53,574 nt of DNA from Bryobacterales bacterium. Its GTDB lineage: Bacteria; Acidobacteriota; Terriglobia; Bryobacterales; Bryobacteraceae. The notes below the pieces were generated by a model that ran no database searches, had not been told where the DNA came from, and saw only the letters and a list, made by a program, of their open reading frames with translations. Each line of letters opens with the position of its first letter. Positions within the stretch are counted from its first letter, which is position 1. The position numbers and the translations under genes were made by a program. Positions 8,368 through 17,586 of this stretch are shown here, in pieces. The stretch spans positions 1 to 53,574 of the forward strand of contig JAIXKK010000047.1 of assembly GCA_026954325.1 (NCBI GenBank). The letters run 5' to 3'.

Positions 8368-9195
8368 ATGATCCGACAAACTATTGCCGCGTTATTGTTC
8401 ACTGCCGCCGCCTGTCTGGCTCAGGGTCCGCGCATTCTCATCGTGACGGACCTGGAGGGAGTGGGCGGCGTCAACAACCCGGACGAACAGTTGTTGCCCG
8501 GCCAGCGCCGCTACATGGAGTCGCGGCGCCTCCTCATTGGCGAGACGAATGCCGCGGTGGAGGGCGCCTTCGCGGCCGGCGCCTCCGAGGTGGTGATCTG
8601 GGACGGCCATGACGGCAGCCGCACCCTCTCGATTGACGAGATCGACGGCCGCGCCAGGCTGCTCCAGGGGCGGCCGACGCCGGCCAACTACTATCTTTCG
8701 GAGAAGCTCTATGACGGCATCCTTTTCGTCGGCCAGCACGCCATGGCGGGCGCGAAGGACGCGGTTCTCGCCCATTCGCAGAGCTTCGGGATGAAGCGCA
8801 TTACCTTGAACGGGAAGGAGGTGGGTGAACTGGGCCAGGTGGCGGCCATTGCCGGGTTTTACGACATCCCGGTGATCATGCTCGCCGGTGATGAGGCAGC
8901 CTGCGCGGAGATGAAGGAACTTCAGCCGAACGCGGTTACGGTGGCCGTCAAGCGGCTGGCCGGTTCCATGTCCACGCTCAGCCTGTCCCATGCCGAGGCG
9001 AAGCGCCGGATTCAACTAGCGGCGCGAAAGGCTGTCGCCGATGTGCGGCAATACAAGCCGTGGAAGATCTCCGGGCCCGTGGAGTTGAGGATGGAGCAGC
9101 ACCCGCAGCCTCCCCTTCAGCCCACCGGCCGCGTTCAGATCTACCGGGGAACGAACGTTCTCGAAGCCTACATAGCCTGGCTCGGAAAGCCGTAG
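8368..9195 (+). CDS. M55 family metallopeptidase (D-aminopeptidase DppA-like), secreted
   Basis: A 275-residue protein with a Sec signal peptide (MIRQTIAALLFTAAACLAQG) and the M55 fold. Zinc-binding elements match DppA: VTDLEGVGGV (Asp and Glu), IWDGHDG (His), FVGQHAMAGA (His) and LAHSQSFGMK (His). DppA hydrolyses D-amino-acid-containing dipeptides and forms a decameric ring. Relatives with signal peptides are common in Acidobacteriota. It starts three bases after the enolase-superfamily gene, so the two are cotranscribed. A link to the sugar-acid theme of its neighbours is not obvious from the sequence. Confidence 0.85.
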   Translation: MIRQTIAALLFTAAACLAQGPRILIVTDLEGVGGVNNPDEQLLPGQRRYMESRRLLIGETNAAVEGAFAAGASEVVIWDGHDGSRTLSIDEIDGRARLLQGRPTPANYYLSEKLYDGILFVGQHAMAGAKDAVLAHSQSFGMKRITLNGKEVGELGQVAAIAGFYDIPVIMLAGDEAACAEMKELQPNAVTVAVKRLAGSMSTLSLSHAEAKRRIQLAARKAVADVRQYKPWKISGPVELRMEQHPQPPLQPTGRVQIYRGTNVLEAYIAWLGKP

Positions 9196-9253
9196 TCTTG
9201 GCGGGTTGCTCCCGGGGCCGAATTGCGAAATGATAACGGTCAGGGCAACAACC

Positions 9254-10495
9254 ATGGACGTCACACGAAGAGGTTTTCTCACCGCCGCTCTCGGCGCCGC
9301 CGCACAGGCGGGATTGCGTGGTTCGAACCAGTATTTCCAGGTTCACCCGTTCATTGAAGCCAATCCCAAAGCCGTCTTTATCCGCCGGACGCGCGTGGCG
9401 GGGCGGTTGGATTTCCCGGGGATGCGGCGCGAGGGGCTATCGCTTGGGAGGAGCATCTTTCAGCCGAGCGTAAGTTCCGGAATTCCTCTTTCGCACCGTG
9501 TAGTGTTGAAGCCAAACGTCCTGACGAGTAATCGTCATGGAAACCAGGTCAACTGGGGCACGGATGCGGACTTCTATGATGGTCTGCTGACGTCTCTGCA
9601 CGAAATAGGGCTGCGGCGGTTTTATTATGTGGAGGCCAACTACCGGTCCTCGCGCTGGAGCACGAAATACGACGAAGTGCACGAGCGCCTGGGGGTGGAC
9701 GTGCTCGATCCGCAGAGGCGGGCAGCGCACTACCATCGGGAGTACGGGATGAACTTCGCCACGCCGGACGATGCCGTGGTCTATGGCCGCGTGCCGCACT
9801 ATCCGCCGATCCATGAGCGGGACACGTGGATGATCAACATCGCGAAGTGGCGGTCCCACGGGATGTGCCTGACGCAAGCCTGCAAGAACGCCCAAGGGAT
9901 GACAGTGTGGCCGTTCCAGCGTTTCTGCCCGGGGTGGGCGATGGTGACGGGCGTACCGGATCACATGAAGCCGTTCATCTGCAAAGACGTTGTGGAGCGG
10001 GTGAACCGTTATTTTGAAAGCCACCGGCGGATGAACTACTCGAGATACGAGAGCACGGCGGAACTGAGCCCCATACGCCAGGAGATCTGGGCGCACAAGA
10101 CCTGTGATCATCTGAGCACGCTGAAGTTCGGCCTGCACATGATTGAGGCCATCTACGCAAAGAACGAAGATCCGACCGACCCGGTAAAGGAGTTTCTTCC
10201 GAACATGGTGATGTTCGCCAAGGACCCGTTCCGGCTGGATCTGGTGGGATTGTGGCTCGGCGGGCATGAACCGGGGAACGTTCACTTCTACCGTATCGCG
10301 AAGGAGCGGGGGTTGAGCGACACGTTCAATCCCTGGGATGTACCGGTGTACGAATGGGACGAAACGGGACCTGTCGCACGCAAGCTGACCGATTTTCCCC
10401 GCACGATGTTCAAGACTTACTACCTCCAGAAGGAAGGCGAACCGCTCTATCACCTGGTGAATGAGCCGTTCGATTACCAGCGCTACAAGCTGTGA
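9254..10495 (+). CDS. DUF362 domain-containing protein with Tat signal
   Basis: A 413-residue protein beginning MDVTRRGFLTAALGAAAQAG, a twin-arginine signal, which fixes the start at 9254. The body matches the DUF362 family: VVLKPNVLTSN near residue 80, NIAKWRSHGMCLTQACKN near residue 195, and FAKDPFRLDLVGLWLGG near residue 325. The family is often linked to iron-sulfur proteins, but no CxxCxxC ferredoxin cluster is visible here. The function is unknown. It lies 58 bases after the M55 gene on the same strand and converges on the RNA methyltransferase gene nine bases downstream. Confidence 0.75.
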   Translation: MDVTRRGFLTAALGAAAQAGLRGSNQYFQVHPFIEANPKAVFIRRTRVAGRLDFPGMRREGLSLGRSIFQPSVSSGIPLSHRVVLKPNVLTSNRHGNQVNWGTDADFYDGLLTSLHEIGLRRFYYVEANYRSSRWSTKYDEVHERLGVDVLDPQRRAAHYHREYGMNFATPDDAVVYGRVPHYPPIHERDTWMINIAKWRSHGMCLTQACKNAQGMTVWPFQRFCPGWAMVTGVPDHMKPFICKDVVERVNRYFESHRRMNYSRYESTAELSPIRQEIWAHKTCDHLSTLKFGLHMIEAIYAKNEDPTDPVKEFLPNMVMFAKDPFRLDLVGLWLGGHEPGNVHFYRIAKERGLSDTFNPWDVPVYEWDETGPVARKLTDFPRTMFKTYYLQKEGEPLYHLVNEPFDYQRYKL

Positions 10496-10504
10496 GGGAG
10501 ACCG

Positions 10505-11725
10505 TCAGGCGAGGCGGAGACGGGCCACGGCCTCGAGGTGGAAGGTCTGCGGGAACAGGTCGATCATGGTGAGGCTATCGAGGCTGTAGACGCCGCGAAG
10601 CGCGGCGAGGTCGCGAGCGAGCGTTGCCGGGTCACAGGAAACAATGGTGAGGCGGCGCGGCCTTGCTTCGAGCAGGCGCTGAACGGCATGCTTGCCGAGG
10701 CCGGCGCGCGGGGGGTCCGCGAGGACAAAATCGGCCGAGGCCTGGTTTGCCGCCAGGAAGTGCTCGGCGGAGGCTTGCCGTGCGTCCAGGACAACCCCTG
10801 CCCGCTCGGCATTGAACTTCAGGTCACGCCATGCGGCGGCGCCGGATTCGACCGCCGTGACCTTTGGGACGCGCCTGGCGAGTGGGAGCGAAAAGAGGCC
10901 GGCGCCGGAATAGAGGTCGAGCGCGGATTCGCCTTCGGCATCGCGGAGGGCGGCTTCGACGAGGGCATCGATGAGGAAGCGGTTCACCTGGAAGAAGGCG
11001 TCATGGCTGACGCGGAACTCGAAGCCGGCGGCGGGATAGGTGAGGGCTCCGGAGAGAAGGCCGGGGATTTCCCGGGCACACCAGTCGAAAAACCGTTTGG
11101 CGACGGGTTGCGCGGAGGAGAGGACGTTCAGTTGCACGTCCGTCTCATTGGTGAACAGTTCGAGCGTGCGCAGGAAGCGGGGAAAGCGGCTGTCCGTCGA
11201 CATGAGGCGAAGCGCGGCGTAGGCTTCGAGGAGTTTCGGCGAGGAGATAGGGCAGTCGTGAATGGCGAGCACGTTGCGCGAACCCGCTTCGTGGTAGCCG
11301 ATGTTGCGCCCGTCGAAATGAAATTGCGCGCGGTTGCGATACCCGAAGGGGGGACCGGAAAGGACTTCGATTTCGGCGGGGGCCTCGAATTTTCCGACGC
11401 GCGAGAAGACCTCGCGTAGGATGGCGAGTTTCTGCTCAAGTTGGTATTCGTAGGCGGCGTGTTGGTAGTGGCATCCGCCGCAGGGGCCGAAATGCGGGCA
11501 GCGCGGCGCCACGCGGCGGGCGGAGGGAGCGAGCACTTCCTCAACGCGGGCTTTCAGCAATTGCGGCTTCTGCTCAACGACGCGGACGCGCGCCGATTCG
11601 CCGGGCAGAAGGAACGGCGTCAGGATGACCTGTCCATTGTCGCGGGCGAGGGCATCGCCGCCATAGACCAGTTTTTCCACCGTGACGGCACGGTATGGTG
11701 AGTTTGTTTCAGTGGTTTCGATCAC
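10505..11725 (-). CDS. RNA (uracil-5-)-methyltransferase, RlmD/TrmA/RumA family
   Basis: A 406-residue SAM-dependent methyltransferase making 5-methyluridine in rRNA or tRNA. The N-terminal TRAM domain (VEKLVYGGDALARDNGQVILTPF in part) is followed by the [4Fe-4S] ligands CPHFGPCGGC plus a later HDCPIS cysteine. The SAM-binding domain has ALDLYSGAGLFSLPLA, VLADPPRAGLG, and the catalytic cysteine in IVSCDPATLARDLA. GTG at 11725 is chosen because TTATAT lies five bases upstream; an open frame extends into the trpS leader but adds no family sequence. RlmD, RlmCD and TrmA cannot be separated by eye. Confidence 0.88.
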   Translation of the reverse strand: MIETTETNSPYRAVTVEKLVYGGDALARDNGQVILTPFLLPGESARVRVVEQKPQLLKARVEEVLAPSARRVAPRCPHFGPCGGCHYQHAAYEYQLEQKLAILREVFSRVGKFEAPAEIEVLSGPPFGYRNRAQFHFDGRNIGYHEAGSRNVLAIHDCPISSPKLLEAYAALRLMSTDSRFPRFLRTLELFTNETDVQLNVLSSAQPVAKRFFDWCAREIPGLLSGALTYPAAGFEFRVSHDAFFQVNRFLIDALVEAALRDAEGESALDLYSGAGLFSLPLARRVPKVTAVESGAAAWRDLKFNAERAGVVLDARQASAEHFLAANQASADFVLADPPRAGLGKHAVQRLLEARPRRLTIVSCDPATLARDLAALRGVYSLDSLTMIDLFPQTFHLEAVARLRLA

Positions 11726-11730
11726 GTACC

Positions 11731-11736
11731 ATATAA
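11731..11736 (-). promoter_or_regulatory. -10 element (TTATAT) for the RNA methyltransferase gene, overlapping a trpS-side TATAAG
   Basis: TTATAT on the minus strand sits five bases before the GTG at 11725. On the plus strand the same bases give TATAAG (11732-11737), 26 bases before the trpS ATG, so one short AT-rich box may serve both divergent genes. Confidence 0.35.
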
Positions 11737-11763
11737 GCTTATCCCTCCCACTCGCTTTACAGC

Positions 11764-12753
11764 ATGAAACCACGTGTTCTATCCGGCGTACAGCCGTCAG
11801 GCAACCTACACATCGGTAACTACCTTGGCGCCTTGAAAAACTGGGTGAAGATCCAGTACGACTACGAAAGCATTTTCTGCATTGTGGATCTGCACGCCAT
11901 CACGGTGTATCAGAGCCCCGAGGAATTGCGGGCGAAAATTCTGGAACTGACCGCGCTTTTCCTGGCCGCGGGGATTGATCCGAAACATTCGGCGATTGTG
12001 GCGCAATCGACGGTGCACGGCCATGCGGAACTGGCGTGGCTGCTCACGTGCGTCACTCCCGAGGGCTGGCTCTACCGCATGACGCAATACAAGGCGAAGT
12101 CGGAAGCGCAGGAAACGATCGGAGCGGGCATTCTGCTATACCCCGTGCTGATGGCCGCCGACATCCTCATCTATCAGGCGAACGTAGTGCCGGTGGGAGA
12201 GGACCAGAAGCAGCATCTCGAACTGGCGCGGGACATCGCCCAGCGGTTCAATTCGCTCTACGGCGAGACCTTCGTGATGCCGGAAACGCGGCTTCCCGCG
12301 GTGGGCGCGCGGGTGATGGGGCTGGATGATCCGGAAAAGAAGATGAGCAAGTCGGAAAAAGGGTCGGGGCACGCGGTGGCGCTGCTCGATCCGCCGAATG
12401 TCATCAGGAAGAAGATCATGCGCGCGACGACGGACTCGAATCCGGCGGTGAGTTTCGAAAACATGGGGCCCGGCGTGCGGAATCTGCTGGCGATCTTCCA
12501 GGCGTTCGGCGACTGGACTGACGATCAGATGAAGCGGCATTTCGAAGGCATGCGTTACGGGGACCTGAAGAAGCAGGTGGCGGAGATGGTGGCGGCTTCG
12601 CTCGAGCCGCTCCAGCAGCGCTACCGGGAAATCACCGCCGATCCGGGGTATGTGGACCGGATCCTTGCCGAGGGGTGCGAGCGGGTCAGCCCGATTGCGA
12701 ATTCGACGGTGAATCTCGCCAAGCGGCGAATGGGAATCTACACGCGGTCCTGA
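11764..12753 (+). CDS. trpS: Tryptophan--tRNA ligase
   Basis: A 329-residue class I aminoacyl-tRNA synthetase of normal TrpRS length that charges tRNA-Trp in the cytoplasm. The HIGH-like motif is HIGN in PSGNLHIGNYLG (residues 16-19), and the second signature is KKMSKSEKG at about residue 193. TrpRS-specific blocks include CIVDLHAIT, ILLYPVLMAADILIY and VPVGEDQKQHLELARDIA. The MFS exporter gene starts three bases after the stop. The 38-base gap to the divergent methyltransferase leaves little room for a T-box or attenuator, and none is seen. Confidence 0.97.
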   Translation: MKPRVLSGVQPSGNLHIGNYLGALKNWVKIQYDYESIFCIVDLHAITVYQSPEELRAKILELTALFLAAGIDPKHSAIVAQSTVHGHAELAWLLTCVTPEGWLYRMTQYKAKSEAQETIGAGILLYPVLMAADILIYQANVVPVGEDQKQHLELARDIAQRFNSLYGETFVMPETRLPAVGARVMGLDDPEKKMSKSEKGSGHAVALLDPPNVIRKKIMRATTDSNPAVSFENMGPGVRNLLAIFQAFGDWTDDQMKRHFEGMRYGDLKKQVAEMVAASLEPLQQRYREITADPGYVDRILAEGCERVSPIANSTVNLAKRRMGIYTRS

Positions 12754-12756
12754 CGA

Positions 12757-14061
12757 ATGGAATCGAGCCGCCGGATCACACTGGCCACCTATGCGCGGCT
12801 GCTGCGGGCGAACGCGAATTTCCGCAAGCTGTGGTTCGCGCAGATTGTCAGCGAGATCGGCGACTGGATGTACACGGTGGCCATCTATTCGCAGTTGCTC
12901 GAACTGACGGGCGGGCAGGCGAAATCGGTGGGCTTCGCCTTCGTGCTGCAAGTGTTGCCGCAGTTGCTGGTCTCGCCGATGGCCGGGGTGCTCAATGACC
13001 GGCTGAGCCGCCGCAGCCTGATGATTGTAGCGGACCTGGCGAGGGCGGTGATTGTCACCTTGATGCTCTACGCGCAGACGCTCGGCCTGGTCTGGTTGAT
13101 TTACGTGCTGCTGTTTTTCGAAACGGTGTTCTGGGCGTTGTTTGAACCGGGCAGGAACGCGGTGATTCCGAACATTACGGAAGGGGACGATGTTCTGATC
13201 GCGAACGGGCTTGCCTCGATTACGTGGTCATTCAATTTCGCGGTCGGCTTCTCGATCGGCGGGTTCATCGCGGCGCTGGCGGGGCGGCAGGCGGTGTTCG
13301 TCATCAATGCCCTATCGTTCATACTGAGCGCTGTTCTGATTTCGCGGATGCGGTTCACGGAACCGCACATCGAACGCCTGCCGGCGATGCGGGCGCGGGA
13401 CCTGGCGGATTTTTCGCCGATTGCCGAGGGGTTGCGTTATGTCCGCGGCGATCAGCGGCTGTTCGCCACGATACTGGTGAAGTGCGGATTGGGATTTATG
13501 GGCGCCAACTGGGTGCTGGTGACGATTCTCGGAGAACAGAAATTCCCGCTGTCGATTGCGGGAATGGATTCGAAGGAGGCCGGGATGCTGGGCATGAGCA
13601 TCCTGATGGGGTGCCGGGGCTTGGGGGCGTTGATCGGCCCCATCATCGGGACGTATCTGGCGGGTCATTCGGAATCGAGGCTGAGATGGGGGATTCTCAT
13701 CGGGTTTCTGTGCAGTGGCGCCGGGTATATGCTGCTCGGCCAGATGCGGCACGCCGTGACGGCGGGACTTGCGCTGGTTTTGGCGCATGCGGGCGGGTCC
13801 ATCGTTTGGGTGTTCTCGGCCACTCTGCTCCAGATGACCACCGAGGACAAATTCCGCGGGCGCGTCTTTTCGGCGGAGTTCGCGTTCATGACGCTGTCGA
13901 TGTCGGTATCCAGCTCGCTTGCGGGCATGTTCATTGACCGCGGGATTGACGTGGGTACGGTGGCGTCAACGGCAGGCGCGTTTATGCTGGCGCCGGGCCT
14001 GGCGTGGCTGCTGGCGCAGCGTCTCTGGCGGGAGCAGAGCGTGCATCCGTCACGCGCGTGA
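12757..14061 (+). CDS. MFS transporter (MFS_3/EntS-like exporter)
   Basis: A 434-residue, roughly twelve-helix major facilitator of the MFS_3 branch (enterobactin exporter EntS and drug-efflux relatives). Typical features are LRANANFRKLWFAQIVSEIG before helix 1, the loop MAGVLNDRLSRRSLM between helices 2 and 3, FEPGRNAVIPNI, and TLLQMTTEDKFRGRVFS in the second half. It begins three bases after trpS. Its last 80 bases overlap the 3' end of a convergent kinase gene. The substrate is unknown; this branch usually exports. Confidence 0.85.
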   Translation: MESSRRITLATYARLLRANANFRKLWFAQIVSEIGDWMYTVAIYSQLLELTGGQAKSVGFAFVLQVLPQLLVSPMAGVLNDRLSRRSLMIVADLARAVIVTLMLYAQTLGLVWLIYVLLFFETVFWALFEPGRNAVIPNITEGDDVLIANGLASITWSFNFAVGFSIGGFIAALAGRQAVFVINALSFILSAVLISRMRFTEPHIERLPAMRARDLADFSPIAEGLRYVRGDQRLFATILVKCGLGFMGANWVLVTILGEQKFPLSIAGMDSKEAGMLGMSILMGCRGLGALIGPIIGTYLAGHSESRLRWGILIGFLCSGAGYMLLGQMRHAVTAGLALVLAHAGGSIVWVFSATLLQMTTEDKFRGRVFSAEFAFMTLSMSVSSSLAGMFIDRGIDVGTVASTAGAFMLAPGLAWLLAQRLWREQSVHPSRA

Positions 14062-14479
14062 ATCCCTCATCGAGAGTGGGCGGACGCAGGCGCGCGGCCA
14101 TGCGGTCAAGCACGTCTTCAGGGACGACGCGCGGTCTTCCGCTGTTGCGGCGCTTGCAGACCTCGACAGGCGCATCGAAGAAGACGGCTTCGGCATCGGC
14201 GCCGTGCATCTGCGCGATTCTGATGTAGGGGCGGCGCTCCGTGGGGGTGAGGTTCGTGGCGTCGATGCACGTTACCGGGCGCCGCAGTTCGAGGCGAAGG
14301 CGCAGCAGGCGGCGCAATTCGGCGAAGATGCGGCGGTTGATGCTCTGGTCGGTCACGTCGTCAAGGAGGAGCTTGCGAACGGAGTCCGAGGACAGCACGG
14401 GAAGATTGTGCCGGGCGGCGTAGGTCGACTTGCCGGAGCCCGGCAAGCCGACGAGTAGGATGACTTTGGGGCGTGGCAA
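13982..14479 (-). CDS. P-loop AAA/polynucleotide-kinase-like ATPase
   Basis: A 165-residue nucleotide-binding protein with Walker A GLPGSGKST at residues 11-19, a second conserved block CIDATNLTPTERR, and a lid-like segment ARLRPPTLDEGF. This matches small kinases of the PNK/zeta-toxin-like AAA_33 group, which phosphorylate small molecules or nucleic-acid ends. The probable start is TTG at 14479, five bases after the acyl-CoA dehydrogenase stop. The alanine/proline-rich last 20 residues lie antisense to the convergent MFS gene, an 80-base overlap. The substrate is unknown. Confidence 0.75.
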   Translation of the reverse strand: MPRPKVILLVGLPGSGKSTYAARHNLPVLSSDSVRKLLLDDVTDQSINRRIFAELRRLLRLRLELRRPVTCIDATNLTPTERRPYIRIAQMHGADAEAVFFDAPVEVCKRRNSGRPRVVPEDVLDRMAARLRPPTLDEGFTRVTDARSAPARDAAPAATPGPAPA

Positions 14480-14484
14480 CGGCT

Positions 14485-16254
14485 TCAGACGCTATAACGG
14501 TCCAATTCGAGCAGCCGCCCGGCGATCTTACGGCGCAGCGCGACGGAGTTTACGGGTTCGATCCGGGTGAAGCGCTTGAGAACGGCGAGGTTCGTACGCA
14601 GCGCGTCGCCGGAAGAGCAGGCTGAGAGCACATAGCGGCCCGCTTTTTCGATTTCCTCCATGGCTTCGGGCAGGAACACGGCTTTGTAATCGGCGGCAAG
14701 TTCGCCTTGGCCCAGATGCTCGAGTTTCTTGGCGCGCAGCGCGACGGACTCGATGGCGAAGGCGTTCATGCCGATATCCGTGATGCCGGCGAGCACCTCC
14801 TGCTGCTGATCGAGTTCATTGAGGAAGGTCTGGTAGGCGGCGCCGAGACAGAGGAGCGCCACTTTCTTGGCATTGCCGATGATTGCGGCGTCATCGGGCG
14901 TGGCCCCGAGCGCGGGTCCGGCGAGGATGTCCGATTGCAGTTTCTTGACGGCCTCGACCAGCGGCAACTGGCCGCGCTGCGCGCGCTTGAGCAACATGCC
15001 GGTGGCCAGCATGCGGTTGATCTCGTTGGCGCCTTCAAAGATGCGGTTGATGCGCGAATCGCGGTAGGCCCGCTCGACGGCGTAATCCTGGTGATAGCCA
15101 TAGCCGCCGTGGATCTGCACGCCTTCGTCCACCACGTAGTCGAGCATTTCGGAGCCGTACACCTTCATGTACGAGCACTCCATGGCGAACTCCTCGACGG
15201 CTTTGAGCATCCGGTCGCTCGCGTCGGGGGCATCCCAGGAAAAATCGCCGAGGGCGGCGTTGATCATGCCGACGACGCGATAGCTCATGGTCTCCACGGC
15301 GAAGATGCGGATGGCCATTTCGGCGAGTTTGTGCCGGATCATGCCGAATTCGCCGATGGATTTGCCGAATGCCTTTCGTTCCCTGGCGTACTTGAGGCAG
15401 ATTTGCAGCGTGTACTTTGCGCCGCCGCTGGTGAAGGGGCCGAGCTTGAAGCGGCCCATATTGAGAATGTTGAAGGCGATGTGATGGCCTTTGCCCACTT
15501 CCCCGAGCACGTTCTCCACGGGGACTTTCACGTTGTCGAAGTAGACGGGCGTGGTGGAACTGCCTTTGATGCCCATCTTTTTTTCCTCGTTGCCCGGTCT
15601 GACGCCGGGCCAGGCGCGCTCGACGAGGAAAGCCGTGAATTTCTCTCCGCCCACTTTGGCGAAGACGGTGTAGAGATCCGCGTAGCCGCCGTTGGTGATC
15701 CACATTTTCTGGCCGTTGAGGATATAGTGCTTGCCGTCCTCGCCGAGATCGGCGCGCGTCTTGATGGCCAGCGCATCGGAGCCGGCCTGCGGTTCGCTGA
15801 GGCAGTAGGCGGCAATCATCTCGGCGCCGGCGAGTTTGGGAAGATAGCGCCGCTTCTGCTCTTCCGTGCCATAGAAGAGCAGCGGCAGCGTACCGATACC
15901 GGTGTGCGCGCCATGCCACGCCGAATAGGAGCCGTCGCGGGAAAGATGCTCGGCCACGATGATCATGGAGGTGAGGTCGAGTTCCATGCCGCCGAACCGC
16001 TCAGGCAGGATGACGGCGGTGAGCCCCAGTTCCGCCGATTTCCTGAGAATGGCGGGCGCCACGCCGGGCTCCTGGCGCTGGATCCGCTCGATGTTCGGCA
16101 GGATCTCTTTCCGCCAGAACTCGTCGGCGGTGCGGGCGATGGCCTTGTGCTCGTCAGTGAAATCCTCGGGTGAATAGATTTCTTCAGGCGCGCGCGGTTC
16201 CAGCAGAAAGGCGCCGCCCTTGGTTTTCGGGAGAGCAAGTGACGTGGTTGCCAT
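14485..16254 (-). CDS. Acyl-CoA dehydrogenase (long-chain, VLCAD-like with C-terminal extension)
   Basis: A 589-residue FAD-dependent dehydrogenase for the first step of fatty-acid beta-oxidation. Family blocks include GLTAVILPERFGGMELDL, AYCLSEPQAGSDALAIKT, WITNGGYAD, and YGYHQDYAVERAYRDSRI followed by IFEGANEINR, where the Glu is in the position of the catalytic base. It is about 200 residues longer than a minimal MCAD, and the extra C-terminal helical domain resembles VLCAD/ACAD9. AGGGG lies eight bases before the ATG. It sits between the thiolase gene (14-base gap) and the small kinase, forming a beta-oxidation operon. Confidence 0.93.
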   Translation of the reverse strand: MATTSLALPKTKGGAFLLEPRAPEEIYSPEDFTDEHKAIARTADEFWRKEILPNIERIQRQEPGVAPAILRKSAELGLTAVILPERFGGMELDLTSMIIVAEHLSRDGSYSAWHGAHTGIGTLPLLFYGTEEQKRRYLPKLAGAEMIAAYCLSEPQAGSDALAIKTRADLGEDGKHYILNGQKMWITNGGYADLYTVFAKVGGEKFTAFLVERAWPGVRPGNEEKKMGIKGSSTTPVYFDNVKVPVENVLGEVGKGHHIAFNILNMGRFKLGPFTSGGAKYTLQICLKYARERKAFGKSIGEFGMIRHKLAEMAIRIFAVETMSYRVVGMINAALGDFSWDAPDASDRMLKAVEEFAMECSYMKVYGSEMLDYVVDEGVQIHGGYGYHQDYAVERAYRDSRINRIFEGANEINRMLATGMLLKRAQRGQLPLVEAVKKLQSDILAGPALGATPDDAAIIGNAKKVALLCLGAAYQTFLNELDQQQEVLAGITDIGMNAFAIESVALRAKKLEHLGQGELAADYKAVFLPEAMEEIEKAGRYVLSACSSGDALRTNLAVLKRFTRIEPVNSVALRRKIAGRLLELDRYSV

Positions 16255-16268
16255 AATGAGTTCCCCTG

Positions 16269-17447
16269 TTACCGCAAGTTTTCGAAAATGCCCGCAGCGC
16301 CCTGCCCGCCGCCGATGCACATGGTGACCATACCGTAGCGGGAGTTGCGGCGGTGCATCTCGCGGAGGATGGTGGCGGTGAGTTTCGCGCCCGTGCAGCC
16401 GAGCGGATGGCCGAGGGCGATGGCGCCGCCGTTTACGTTGAGGCGGTCCATGTTAAGACCTGCTTCGCGCGCCACCGCCAGAGCCTGCACCGCGAATGCT
16501 TCATTCAGCTCGATGACGCCGATATCCTCGAGTTGAAGTCCGGCCATTTTCAGAGCTTTGGGGATGGCCACAACCGGACCCATGCCCATAATTTCCGGCG
16601 GGACGCCCGCGACGGCGAAGCTTACGTAGCGCGCCATGGGCTTCAGCCCGAGTTCCCGGGCGCGGAGTTCCGACATGACGATGGCCGCGGCGGCTCCATC
16701 GCTGGTCTGCGAGGAGTTGCCCGCGGTGACGGCGCCATCGGCGGCGAAGACGGCCTTCAGTTTCGCCAGTGCTTCGAGGGAAGTGTCGGCGCGGGGCCCT
16801 TCATCTTTCCGGAACACCGCCTTCGTGGCGTGGGGCTTTCCGTTCGAGAGGACCGTGGTTTCCACTTCGAGAGGAACGATCTCCTCGTCGAACCGGCCCT
16901 CGGCCTGCGCCTGAAGGGCGTTCCGGTGGCTTCGCAGGGAGAAGGCATCCTGGTCTTCGCGGCTGATGCCGTACTTCCGGCGCACGCACTCGGCCGTGAG
17001 CCCCATCCCCATGTAGATTTCCGGCCGATGGTCGACAAACCAGGGGTTCGGCGCGAACTTGTTGCCGCTCATCGGGACCATGCTCATGGACTCGCTGCCG
17101 CCGGCGATGATGATGTCCGCGCCGCCCGCGCGGATGCGGTCAGCGGCCATGGCGATGGCTTGCAGGCCCGAAGAGCAGAAGCGATTAATGGTGACGCCGG
17201 GAACGGAATCGGGAAGGCCGGCGCGGAGAGCGATGACGCGCGCCATGTTCATGCCGGATTCGGCTTCCGGCATGGCGCAGCCGATGATGACGTCATCGAT
17301 GGCATCCTTCGCCACCCGCGGATACTTGTCGAGCAGCGCGCTTACTACAGCGGCTCCCATATCATCGGGGCGAGTATTCTTGAGGGCGCCGCGGCCCGAT
17401 TTACCCACTGCCGTCCGAAGGCAGTCGATGACGACGGCTTCTTGCAT
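16269..17447 (-). CDS. Thiolase (acetyl-CoA C-acyltransferase, FadA-like)
   Basis: A 392-residue thiolase cleaving 3-ketoacyl-CoA with CoA in the last beta-oxidation step. The nucleophilic cysteine is C91 in [11 protein letters not shown]. The catalytic His is in [14 protein letters not shown], and the second cysteine is in [14 protein letters not shown]. The NEAFA motif is also present. The start follows GGGAG at eight bases, and a TAAGAT element lies about 65 bases upstream. Pairing with the acyl-CoA dehydrogenase favours a degradative role over acetoacetyl-CoA synthesis. No enoyl-CoA hydratase/hydroxyacyl-CoA dehydrogenase gene is present in the window. Confidence 0.93.
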   Translation of the reverse strand: MQEAVVIDCLRTAVGKSGRGALKNTRPDDMGAAVVSALLDKYPRVAKDAIDDVIIGCAMPEAESGMNMARVIALRAGLPDSVPGVTINRFCSSGLQAIAMAADRIRAGGADIIIAGGSESMSMVPMSGNKFAPNPWFVDHRPEIYMGMGLTAECVRRKYGISREDQDAFSLRSHRNALQAQAEGRFDEEIVPLEVETTVLSNGKPHATKAVFRKDEGPRADTSLEALAKLKAVFAADGAVTAGNSSQTSDGAAAAIVMSELRARELGLKPMARYVSFAVAGVPPEIMGMGPVVAIPKALKMAGLQLEDIGVIELNEAFAVQALAVAREAGLNMDRLNVNGGAIALGHPLGCTGAKLTATILREMHRRNSRYGMVTMCIGGGQGAAGIFENLR

Positions 17448-17586
17448 TCATGGAACTCCCAGGCGCTGTCTAGGGCTGGTGAACAGTTCTTCAAGCCCGG
17501 CGCTCACCCTTATCTTAGACCCGCCGGGTTGAGGACGGCTTTGCTCTCGTCATGGGTATCATAAGATCTTGCCGGAAGATGCCGAC

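Noticed and set aside
14540..14570. GGGTTCGATCC resembling a tRNA T-loop
   Set aside because: It lies inside the conserved acyl-CoA dehydrogenase frame, and no acceptor, D or anticodon arm can be drawn around it.
14707..16173. A 488-codon plus-strand open frame opposite the acyl-CoA dehydrogenase gene
   Set aside because: The minus-strand frame has all acyl-CoA dehydrogenase motifs; the plus-strand translation has none of any family.
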